Of a stretch of 64,000 nt of DNA, positions 52,017 through 61,506 are shown piece by piece (position 1 is the stretch's first letter; every line of letters begins with the position of its first letter). The stretch comes from Rotaria socialis (taxonomy: Eukaryota > Rotifera > Eurotatoria > Philodinida > Philodinidae), in contig CAJNYU010000613.1 in assembly GCA_905331475.1 (NCBI GenBank), positions 70,277-134,276 on the forward strand, in the 5' to 3' direction. A program made the position numbers and the translations under genes. The notes under the pieces are model-generated. The model searched no databases. It was given only the letters and a program-made list of their open reading frames with translations, and was not told where the DNA came from.

Positions 52017-52826
52017 TAGCAACATAAAAAAAAATGGCACGACTTGATTGATTCGGTGTACAGCTATTTTACATCTAATTGAAATTATTCTTACATGTGC
52101 ATAATCCTTGGAGTGTCCTCTTTCGAATAGTGAAACAACCACATTTAACTGAGCTGTAGTGGTCGAGAAATCAGTGCTCTACGATGAGGACCTACATCTG
52201 TTGTTGTTAGGGTTCATTTCCCTAATGACAACAGTCAACTCATTTTTGACCCTAATAACAACACTAACAAAATTCAAGCAAATTTATCTTTTTCAAATAA
52301 AAAGACATTTTTTTCACATTTCCTGTAAGAGATACAGGAAGTGTGTCTGTATTAATTTCGTAGAGCGTGTCGAACTCTCCTATCGATCAAGGGTTCATGA
52401 GAACTCAATGTTAGTTGGGGTGAAATAAATTTACTCAAACAAGAAAGTCTAAAATAGAAAATAAATTTTGTTCCTAATAACAACACCCATCTATTTTTTG
52501 AGTATAATAACGACGCATCATTATGAAAATAATATCAGATAATTTATTCATAAATAGTCTACCTTTTTATAATCGTTGTAAAGGGATGATAACAAACTCA
52601 ACTAGTTGATTGTTGTTATTAGGGAAATGAACCCTAACAACAACAGATGTAGGTCCTTATCGTAGAGCACTGATTTCTCGGTCACTACAGCTCAGTTAAA
52701 TGTGGTTGTTTCACTATTCGAAAGAGGACACTCCAAGGATTATGCACATGTAAGAATAATTTCATTCGGTTGTAAAATAGCTGCGCACCGAATCAATCAA
52801 GTCATGTCATTTTTTTAGTGTTGCTA
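52017..52826. mobile_element. MITE-like element with terminal inverted repeats of about 200 bp
   Basis: The left end TAGCAACA and the right end TGTTGCTA mirror each other. The inverted match continues inward for roughly 200 bp at high identity, including CGACTTGATTGATTCGGTG, TTACATGTGCATAATCCTTG, GGAGTGTCCTCTTTCGAATA, TCAGTGCTCTACGAT and TGTTGTTGTTAGGGTTCATT. The centre carries a smaller hairpin (CACATTTCCTGTA against TACAGGAAGTGTG). A TA on each outer edge suggests a TA target site (Tc1/mariner or similar), with tips GCAACA. An 89-codon plus-strand frame inside is probably not functional. Confidence 0.82.
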
Positions 52827-53524
52827 CAGGGCTGCTTACTCTAATCATATATCTGGTGATTTAATGCTCGTCGCACATGAGCCTAATTCTCTATCTCGAA
52901 CATACACGTAAACTAAAAAACTAGCAATCTATTCCTTTTCTTAGTAGTAATTATTTTCTTTGTTTTTACTAAGAAAATAGAAAGAAAATCAGCACATATA
53001 AACTTCATTCTAAAAATCTATAGAATGGCTCATAGATTGCTGAAAAAACAAATCTCATTTTTTGAAAAAGATATTAACCAACAATCGGGCGTATACTCAA
53101 AACTAATTTAGAATTCAACAAATATAAGGTATCACTCCCAGTTCCTTCTAATACACATAGATTAACCACTATATTTCTCAATGATAGATGTATTGTAATA
53201 AAAAACAAGAATATCATTAATACATTCTATTACATTTTATTAATTAAATACTAATATTTTTTTATGAACACAATCAATAAGAATTAGCTGCATTTATTCT
53301 ATAGAAATTTCACATTAAGTATCTTTCGTAAAAAGAAGAACAAATGTTTCTTTAATTCATCAGTATCGAGCGTCCTCTCTTCATTTGTCATCCACAAAGA
53401 GATCTAAGTACATGTTACGCAATGGTGAGTTGTGTATGTACGTGTGTATAGAAATATGTATAGATCATTTCAATGATCTATCTGTATTCAAAGTGTATCA
53501 GTTATTTCTAAATCGGCTATCAAT
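52827..53524. other. Intergenic, no gene seen
   Basis: AT-rich spacer between the MITE-like element and the CCCAGG foldback element. Nothing is recognised apart from short chance frames. Confidence 0.55.
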
Positions 53525-53739
53525 CCCAGGTCAATGATTCCGGAGGACGGATACTGTAGGAACCGGCCGGAAAGATGCGGAAAAATCACCGTATCTGGCC
53601 GGAAAGCACTGGAAACTGGAAGCAGTATTCCANNNNNNNNGGAAGAAAATCCGGTAACTTCCAACTGGAATACTGCTTCCACTTTCCAGCGCTTTCCTGT
53701 GCTTTCCGGCCGTTTCCCGCCGTACGTCCACGACCTGGG
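53525..53739. repeat. TTTCCGG-saturated foldback element with CCCAGG ends and central N gap
   Basis: Begins TCCCAGGTC (from 53524) and ends in the exact inverse GACCTGGGA. The arms near the centre mirror each other: GGCCGGAAAGCAC and CTGGAAGCAGTATTCCA on the left match TGGAATACTGCTTCCA and GTGCTTTCCGGCC on the right. The 8-N gap (53633-53640) sits at the fold centre, as expected when assembly fails at a hairpin. It is GC-rich and repeats CCGGAAA/TTTCCGG. It lies 68 bp upstream of the next start codon. Frames crossing the Ns are not genes. Confidence 0.75.
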
Positions 53740-53807
53740 AATAGTAGCACTCATTAGTTCTTAACATTTTACCAAATGTTAATTTTCTTTATATTTCTAT
53801 AGATATT

Positions 53808-55289
53808 ATGACAGAACACGAAGATTTAACAATTGAAAAGAGTTCAGTCATAGCAGTGCTTAATGAAAATGGTCGTAAATTTACCCTTATTCATTTATAA
53901 TTCTCGATTCTATGGTGTATTTTTTTATATTTAGGTTCATATTGGCTTGCGAAAGTTATAAATGCTGACGATGAAAATAAAAATATTGAGATTCAATATT
54001 TCGATCATAATACCTTTAAAATCGAAAATACATCTACAGAATTAGTTGCACGTGAATCAATATTATGTACGTTTGGCAAAATTCGTCACAGTTGCAAACA
54101 ATTCAAATTATCGGATGTTTTACAAGCAAAGTTAGTTACCCAGGAGGATCATTCCGACAATCGGACCCAATAAGATCCTATAGGATTCCGATCGGATTTT
54201 ATATAAATTTCCAATAAACCAGCGAATTCCTATCGGATCCTACTGTTGGATTGTGACGGATCCAACGATCGACTCGGACTATCCTCTAATGTTGGCTTGA
54301 GGTACTAATTACTGGTGGTCAATTAATTAAATACTTTTTTCCATCGGATCCGTTGGTGGTTCCGTGACCCAGAATCCCATAAAATTTTATAGGCTGGTTG
54401 GATCCGATATAGGATTCATTCACCTGGGTAAACAAGTAGCTGAAACTCGTCAATATTTAAGTGGGAGATATTTATATTTTGTATCTTATCAAATGAATTC
54501 ATCTTGTAACAAATTGTACCAACCACAATATCGTACAACAAGCCGATGATGTACAAGAATTTCAAAACACAATTACAGTGTTAAAATTCAAAATTGAACA
54601 CTATAAAAGTGTACGTCTATTGATAATCTTTTTTTTATATCCTAGAGATCGAAATCTATTGCCATATAATCGGCGCGAATGAATTTTGTTTCTTGTTTTT
54701 CATTGCTGCGTAGTTTGAAAGAGAGAAAAGACGCAAAATAGCACGTATATTTTTCTATATGTGTCTTTTTTTTAGCGTTCAACAAAAAAAAATCATCTAA
54801 CTTTTGTTCTATATAAACAGGCTTATTATATAATAGCACGAATTGCTGATACGTTACTGATGAAGCTGTATTTGAATGAATCGGATGATGATGACCATCA
54901 TTCTTCGAAGGCCATATCAGCAATACTTAGCCTCATCGAAAGTGGTGCAATGGATGATAGTGCCGTAGCTCATTTGTTATTAAGCCATCATCATAAAACA
55001 GATAAAGTTCAACAACAAAATGTGCTAAAATTCTGGGGAATCTTTGCTTTGATCGTTTATGAGCGCTTCGTATGGTATATGATCAAATTCAAGAAAATAC
55101 AAATGAAGATATTAAACATTTTATTATGTTATTTTGTCTTGAATTTGGTAAGCTAGCTTCATACTTAACGTCTATGCACTTTTAATTTTTATTGCAGAAC
55201 GTCTTATTGTTTCATTTCATGGACAAAAAGATTGGCAATTTACTCAACTGTATACGAAAATTATCATGGAATTGCGAAAAACAGATTAA
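53808..55289 (+). CDS. Unrecognised gene interrupted by a foldback insertion, probably disrupted
   Basis: Readable exons: 53808-53874; 53935 to about 54138, then the insertion 54139-54430, then 54431 to about 54450; about 54537-54612; about 54823 to about 55148; 55199-55289. The N-terminal part (SYWLAKVINADD, IEIQYFDHNTFKI) has the look of a small beta-barrel such as Tudor or chromo. Later parts are helical and acidic (SDDDDHHSS, SGAMDDSAVAHLLL). The end ERLIVSFHGQKDWQFTQLY reaches a TAA. An acceptor (TTTCTATAG) lies just before the ATG. Between 55010 and 55060 the frame must shift to connect to the last exon, and no intron fits, so there is a second lesion or an assembly error. Removing the insertion plus one TA gives the open sequence LQAKLVKQVAETRQYL. 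I do not recognise the family. Confidence 0.4.
54139..54430. mobile_element. GGATCCGATAGG-word foldback element inserted in an exon with TA duplication
   Basis: Outer sequence TTACCCAGG at the left is mirrored by CCTGGGTAA at the right. TA flanks both sides (54137-54138 and 54429-54430). The interior repeats words such as GGATCC, ATCGGATCC, ATAGGATTCCGATCGG and their complements. The element body is 54139-54428. It lies within what reads as one continuous coding exon. Confidence 0.75.
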
Positions 55290-55299
55290 ATGGAGATCG

Positions 55300-56080
55300 T
55301 CATTGTTTCTTTTCTCTGGTCATTCTTTTTTCGATCATGTATTTTCTCTTGTACTTTTCTAAACAATTAAAAAATTCATCAAAGATTGAGTCTTTTTTCT
55401 GCTGCTTTGAGAAGTCATTTATTACCACATCTTTCGCTCGCATTTTAAGAGAATAATCCGGAAAAAAAGATAATATAAATCTTTTTCGATCAAACTAAAA
55501 TTAAATATTTTTAAGTAAAAGAAAAAAGAAGAAAACTAACTGACGCATTATTTGATTTAAATGATTTATTAGATAAACGTATAAGTTCATCGTTTTGTTT
55601 TCCTTGACAATTAATCAATGTTGCATCAGTTATGTAACTTAATAAAAGTTTTTGTCATTGTTCACTCACGTTCATCATTCCATTCAATCATAGATTCAAA
55701 GCTTTGAAAAATACTTTCCGTATAAAAAAAAACATTTTCTAAGATTTTGATGAGACTATTTTTATTTAACTTCATTTTTATTATTGTACAAACTCGATTT
55801 ATGATCATTTAAATATTTCATTTTTGATTCACATAAAACACGATCATATAAACAATAAATACATTGTGCGATTTCATGAATAACTTTTGATAATTTCCTT
55901 TTTTGTTCATTAGATTCATCGGAAATATTTGAATAAGTTCAAGAAGAAAATATTCAAGTAAAGTACAGAATTCAATAAAACAATTTTTATGTCTACTATT
56001 TATAAAACAATTATATCTAATTCTATAGCAAGATAAGCAAAGTTACCATTTCTTTTGCATCTTTCCTGTTTTTAATATTA
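55300..56080 (-). CDS. Possible helical-protein gene, 3' part, convergent with the preceding gene
   Basis: The minus-strand last exon 55494-55300 is open for 65 codons (FPDYSLKMRAKDVVINDF, FDEFFNCLEKYKRKY) after an acceptor TTTAATTTTAG. Upstream pieces join by plausible 50-70 bp introns: about 55600-55541 (KQNDELIRLSNKSF), about 55720-55667 (IFQSFESMIEWNDE) and about 55925-55775 (KLSKVIHEIAQCIYCLYD). A still earlier piece (NCFIEFCTLLEYFLLELIQ) is in a different frame and needs a frameshift to connect. IAQCIYCLYD recalls the CABIN1/Hir3 helical repeats, but that is a weak hint. Its stop is about 10 bp from the stop of the plus-strand gene. It may be a pseudogene or hold sequencing errors. Confidence 0.35.
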
Positions 56081-56102
56081 GCAAAAATTTATTCGTTAAC
56101 AA

Positions 56103-56634
56103 TCAGTACTTTTGTTTCAAACATCTCCTCATCGAAGAATAGAAGTCGAATCTCAGGATTATGATCTTACATATGTCGTAGAATTCTCACCCACCCAGGT
56201 CCATCATTCAAACCGCCTGAAACAGTTACGAAACGGCGCAAATAATGCTCTAAGCGATGAAAAACGACCCCCGTTGTTAGCCGTTTTCCGTCAGTTCGGA
56301 TTACGGGTCGTTTTTCCCCGGACCGCTAACGATGTAGTTCAAGACCGTTTCCGACGAAAAAAGGCAAGTAATAAGAGCATCCTATTTTCGTCCATTCTGA
56401 CGTGATCTCGCCGTTTTTCATTCATTTTTAACTGTTTAAATAACATATGTCAATCATTTTGCTGTATTGACTATTTGTTCTTTTTTTTTTCTGTAGGAGT
56501 ATTATTTTATCTCATGAATTGATTGGTTATGTTAAACGTTCGAAAGATATGTTAACTTTGCAATGTCATGATAAGTTTTGCACATCAAGACGATCGTTCT
56601 CTGAATCCATAATTTCAACAATAAGAATTAGCTA
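56103..56634 (+). other. Orphan exon-like pieces around a foldback island
   Basis: 56119-56196 reads FQTSPHRRIEVESQDYDLTY VVEFS on the plus strand. About 56497-56634 reads SIILSHELIGYVKRSKDM and continues to a TAA after a CTGTAG acceptor. They would be compatible with one spliced product, but no start is found and the space between holds the AAAACGG island. They could belong to a broken gene. Confidence 0.3.
56200..56370. repeat. AAAACGG/CCGTTTT-word foldback island
   Basis: Starts near ACCCAGGTCCATCATTC, similar to the tips at 53.5 and 54.1 kb. It contains GAAAAACGACCC mirrored by GGGTCGTTTTTC, plus AAACGG, CCGTTTTCCG and GACCGTTTCC. A matching right-hand CCTGGG tip was not found, so it may be truncated. 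Confidence 0.6.
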
Positions 56635-56639
56635 ATGTT

Positions 56640-58000
56640 CACCTTTTTTATTTTGTATTTCACTATAATTTCTCTATGTTGCACGGGTACGGTTTTCAAA
56701 ACAGCGTTCTTTTTTTTCGTTCTCAAGTGTATTGCCACACTGTGCTTAAAATCAATTTTGTAGAGGCGTTCTTTTTTGACATTTTTAAAAGTTCACTGAC
56801 ATTTACGAATCAATAACATGAAGACTTTATCTGCTGCTACCAATTGCTATATTTCATTGTAAATAATCTTCTCTATTTTATTATTATTATCAAATGTCAC
56901 ACAATGGATTAGAGCTTTGTTGAAAAGATTATTAAGATTCATTGGACTGAAATATAGTCTAACATGAACGTGTTCATCATCAATTCGAATGGAAACTAAA
57001 TATAGCCTAATTTTGTTTTTCGGAAATGCATCCGCAATAATACTTGTAATTATACTTCAAATGCAAAGAAATGCTCGTCCTTGCAAAATATTTGATAAGA
57101 AAGATCATCGGTAACGTTGATGCTCCGTCTTGCCCTACTTTTAATAGGGTCAAATAGGTTCTGGCGGAGAATAATATAAATTGAGTTTTCTGACGTCAGG
57201 ATTCTTTTTCGTTTTTGTGATTTTACAGAATCATGTGCAATTATTAGTTTAGCGATGGAATGAATATTCAAGAGTGTTGCACGCATTTGAAGTCAAAGGT
57301 TTTCTTCTTCTAATGATGATTATAGATGTTAAATGTCGGCAGGAACGTACACATACTTTTCGCCTCGGAACAAAATGATTTGAATTTCATGTGAATAAGA
57401 TGCAGTTCATTATTATTGACATACTTTCAGTAACAAAGTTTTTTTTTATGTTGTTTGCTTTCGAAGGTTATAGTGAAAATTATCATCCACTGGTTTTGTT
57501 AGGAATGTATGTTTCGACTCTCTACTCTGCTTTGTGTTCGAAAATTATGATAATGAGGTCATCCATCTTTGAACTGAAACGTGATTTTCTTGATTTACTA
57601 CACCCAATTGTATAGCAACGTATAATGCAAAAAAGAAAAAATTTCTTCGTTAGTTACTATGTTAACACGGACTCTTATTCGTTGTTTTGAATCACGTTGA
57701 CTTTAGTGTCTATTTTCAGTGGCTAAAGGTTGATAGAATCAATCAGCAAACACGATGAGACTTGTTTTGCTCACCAATCGAGAAAGAGCAAAATAGGGTA
57801 GTCGTGTTTTCATTCTAACGCTTCAACAAAATGAAAAAAAAGAACCAAATCCAATCTTGCTAAACTAAGCACAAAAGAAAAACTTAATTATTGCCTTTTC
57901 CAAATTGAAAGATTGTCCAACAGTATATAAGCGGGCATACGCTAACAGAGAAATTCTAGGAGTATTTTTAATTTTTTGCTGTTTCAAACAAAGAATTTCA
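56640..58000. other. Intergenic, no gene seen
   Basis: AT-rich DNA upstream of the D8C gene. The 74-codon frame at 57391-57615 is hydrophobic but unsupported. Confidence 0.5.
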
Positions 58001-58813
58001 ATGTCATCTTGGGATCATATTCCAAAGTCGGTGAGGAATTATTTAATTTATTCATTTCATAATCTACTAAATATAACATGCAGTCTTCATCACATGACAT
58101 CAATGTTAATTTAGGTGCCATCGAATCCGTTTCGGAAGCAATCACGTAAGTAAACCAATAGTTTCTGTGAGGCTTCATTTAAAATGTAGATACTTTTTCT
58201 AATAGAACACCAACTGCCAATTCAAAAACATTAATTATTGTCGTCGATACTTGTGTAACAGTTCTTCTTGTGGCTTCAGTTACGATGTTAGTAGCGCTTG
58301 CTCTTACTTATACAGGACCATTCGCAACAAGTACTTATGACTAATTTTCCAAAAATTTCAAATCATATTTTTTGCCCTTTTATTTATAGTATCGAGCACA
58401 ACTACTACAACGACGACTACGACAATAACAACCGCGACCACAACAGCAATACAGATTGCTGCTGCAGGATCCGAGTGTTCATCTTATACAACAATTAGTG
58501 ATTCAACTCGTTTAACAACATCCACTGGTGGAAGCACTTGCGATATAAATTACTTCAGCACAACTACAACCTGGACTAGATTTAGTGGTGCTGGTGGGAC
58601 TCAATTAGCAACATCTGCTCCAGGTTCAAAGTACTATGGTATACAGAGTCATTCCCAGCATCAGGCACCTCTACTAGTGGAACAGTATGTTGTGCTTGGG
58701 GTTCGAATACTTGTAACTATTCAAACACAGTTCAAGTAACAAATTGTGGTTCATTTTATTTATGGGGTCTTGTTACTCCACAGAGCACTTGCTCTCGCTA
58801 TTGTACTGCATAG
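58001..58813 (+). pseudogene. Type II membrane protein with uromodulin-type D8C ectodomain, frameshifted
   Basis: Exons 58001-58030, 58084-58145, 58206-58330 and 58390-58813 join in phase. A short cytoplasmic N-terminus (MSSWDHIPKS) is followed by a membrane segment (LIIVVDTCVTVLLVASVTML), a Thr-rich stalk and a Cys-containing ectodomain. The segments TTWTRFSGAGGTQLATSAPG, GTVCCAWGSNTC and VQVTNCGSFYLWGL match the D8C domain of uromodulin and GP2 (YHRF.DTAGTR, VQVRNCGAYYLY). Near 58636-58645 the frame must move: upstream codons lead to an early stop, while the domain continues as YTESFPASGTSTSG in another frame. One missing base, or four, would explain it. This may be a real lesion or an assembly error. 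The family looks like secreted or surface proteins common in rotifers; that is my recollection, not shown here. Confidence 0.65.
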
Positions 58814-61506
58814 ATAGAAGAATTTAAGAGAATTTTGATGCATTTGTTTTTTTTATATTTCTATCGGTATCAAATATGATTGAAAATAAAACCGTAAAAA
58901 TGTGAAATTCAGTTTAACATTCGAACAGTATTAAACTATCACTAGTTTCCATTAGAGTTCGGATCCATCTTTGAAAATCTTGTACAAAATGTTAGGACAA
59001 AGAGCGAGAGTTTTTTATGCACGGTGTGAGTCTTACATAGACTCTGCTAACATTAAAGTCAATATAAACGGTGTCAGTATGAATCGAGTAACATTTATGT
59101 TCTATCGATTTCAACTTGTCGCTCAGTGCAAGAAACAGAAGTGATTTTTGCTTCTTACGAATCATTGTAGCTTTCAATTGTTTTTACTTCGTTGAAAATG
59201 TCAGTAGAAATGTATCGTGAATATTTCTTCACATTTTATTCCTCTACAAATATATCGCTTTATGCTGAATTTTTTTTCGCTCTATGAAAAACAACAAAAT
59301 GAGCCTCTTTACTAAATTACGTCAATTCAAATCGTTTAAAACGAAAACTTTCATCATGGCCGTAGTATCCATTCAATTATTGTAAACTAGATGAAGATCT
59401 GTCGAACCTGACACTATACATCTTTGTTTTTGTTATAGAATACTGGTACTATGTATGAAAATCGAACATTTAACTAGGTAGATAAGTTGTACACAACGGC
59501 GGCGGAACGAGTTCAATCTAGGCGAGGCTCAATTTTATTCAGAGGATAAGGATGATGAGAGGGAAAAAATAAAAACAAAACAATCTGGTACTAATAGGTG
59601 GTCTGCTTCGACAACTTTTTTTCAAATTAAACGAGCCTTCCCAAGCATAATGGTCCACCGCCTATGGTTGTACAGCCCGTTATAATGATATATAATTTTT
59701 GTCCTAGAATATTTTTACTTCGAACATCATGAAACATTGTGACATAGACTAGTGCAGGAAAGTATTGTCAAGTGCACTTTGTTCTATTTCAATAATTGTA
59801 TTTGCAATGAATAAGTGTTAAAGTGTTCTCCGCAATGCTCTTCTGCACTTTTAAAATAATGAAAAATTCATCTGTCAATGTTTCATAGAAGCATGACAAC
59901 AAGCCTGTATAAGTCCAAATGTACTTTAGCATATCTCTTAAAATATCACCGAAAAGATACAATCATTTCAGAAATATTTCGAGATTTATTTCCTACGCTG
60001 TATTAACTGCAATTGTTCATCAAGATAAAATAAATGATTGAGAGATATTTCTTGAGACATGTCACTCTCAATATCGTGTCAAAATCAGTAGCATACACAA
60101 TATAATATTCAATGCCGATATGCTACATCATATTGTACTAGATGCGTTGAACCAAGTTGCACACGAAATTAGAATATCAAGTCTAACCTTCGTATCAATT
60201 ATTCAAACATATTAGATATAACTGCAGCCTGATAGGCATCAATTGCAATGATAAAATAACTAATTTTTCTGTCATACTTATCATCAAATTCAAGATCATT
60301 TTTACCTAAACGAAAGAGACTGAACTTCAATCAATGGGAGATTCTTTTTTTGAATGACATTTATCGAATATACAAATATAAAACAATATCACATGATAAT
60401 GTATTTCATTTAAATTGATTATCTTGTTCGCCTTTTTTTCTCGTAACAAGTCCATCGTGCGATTGGTCATATCCTATGCTCATTGGTCTCTTTCTTTTTA
60501 AAGTGTCAAGATTTATATATGTATTTCATTTTTTTAATATATACGATTTGGTCAGCGATAATGTGTTCGAACATCTCATAGACATGATTTCACATAGATA
60601 AATGAGAACATCAATATCTAAAGAAAAACTTCAACCTATCAACGTTGACGGTAAGTAAGGAGTTGACCGCAAACAACGAGCATTCACCGATTAAATGTAC
60701 ATGTTCATTCAACCAGAACTATACAAGTCATCTAGATGTAGTAGAACAAAGAAAAATTGGATAAGTGAGTGAACAAATTCAATAGATAAAGATGAATTTC
60801 AATATCAATATTAATGAATTTTTCTATAGAATTTCTTAAAAAGAAATATTTTATTATATAGTTCAAATGATACAAAAAAACGCTCGAATGATTTAAATCT
60901 CTCATTTTTCTGTTTAAAGCATATGTTAAAATGAAATCGATAATGAAGATTGATAACCATCTGTGTCCTTTTGCTCTATGAATATGTATCCGAAAGAGCG
61001 AGAAAGAGAGATACGCTTATTTTTTTCGAATAATTAAACGTACAACGACGACATATAATTTCTCCGTATGAACACATATTCTTTACTCATTACATATTCG
61101 AGCGTATAGGGTTTCACTCTCTCTCTCTCTCTCTCTCTTGCTCTAACTGTAGCAATTTTATTCTTCATATGGACCATTGAATGAGTATGAAATAAGCAAA
61201 AAAAGAAAACTTCAAATAATAATTATACAAGAGAATTCGATGCGCATGAATAGGCAAGTGAAGATGTTGATACTATTGGTGACGATAACATTTTATTAGC
61301 ATATTCAAGGTGATTTTGATGTATACTTTTTCAATCATTCATTATTTAAGTGTAGAATACAAAAAAGATAAAATTATTTGAAGAATCGAACATTCAATAT
61401 AACTTGAGTAGTTCACATGAAAATGGCTTCGTTTCGCTGTTAGACAATTTTTGTAGTTGAACATTATCTTATTTCAGATTTCATCTTTTATCTTGCAACT
61501 AACATC
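58814..61506. other. Intergenic with CT microsatellite
   Basis: 2.7 kb of AT-rich DNA. A pure CT run lies at about 61116-61138. An acceptor-like TCTTATTTCAG sits about 28 bp before the next start codon. No gene or RNA is recognised. Confidence 0.55.

Noticed and set aside
53488..53767. Four overlapping frames across the N gap
   Set aside because: They cross unknown bases inside a palindromic repeat and appear on both strands, as expected for an inverted repeat.
54139..54430. Ciliate-type internal eliminated sequence
   Set aside because: The window uses standard stop codons and animal gene content, so a ciliate origin is excluded; only the general idea of TA-bounded excision is kept as a hypothesis.
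57391..57615. 74-codon hydrophobic frame as a membrane protein
   Set aside because: No homologous feature, no splice partners, and similar chance frames are common in AT-rich DNA.
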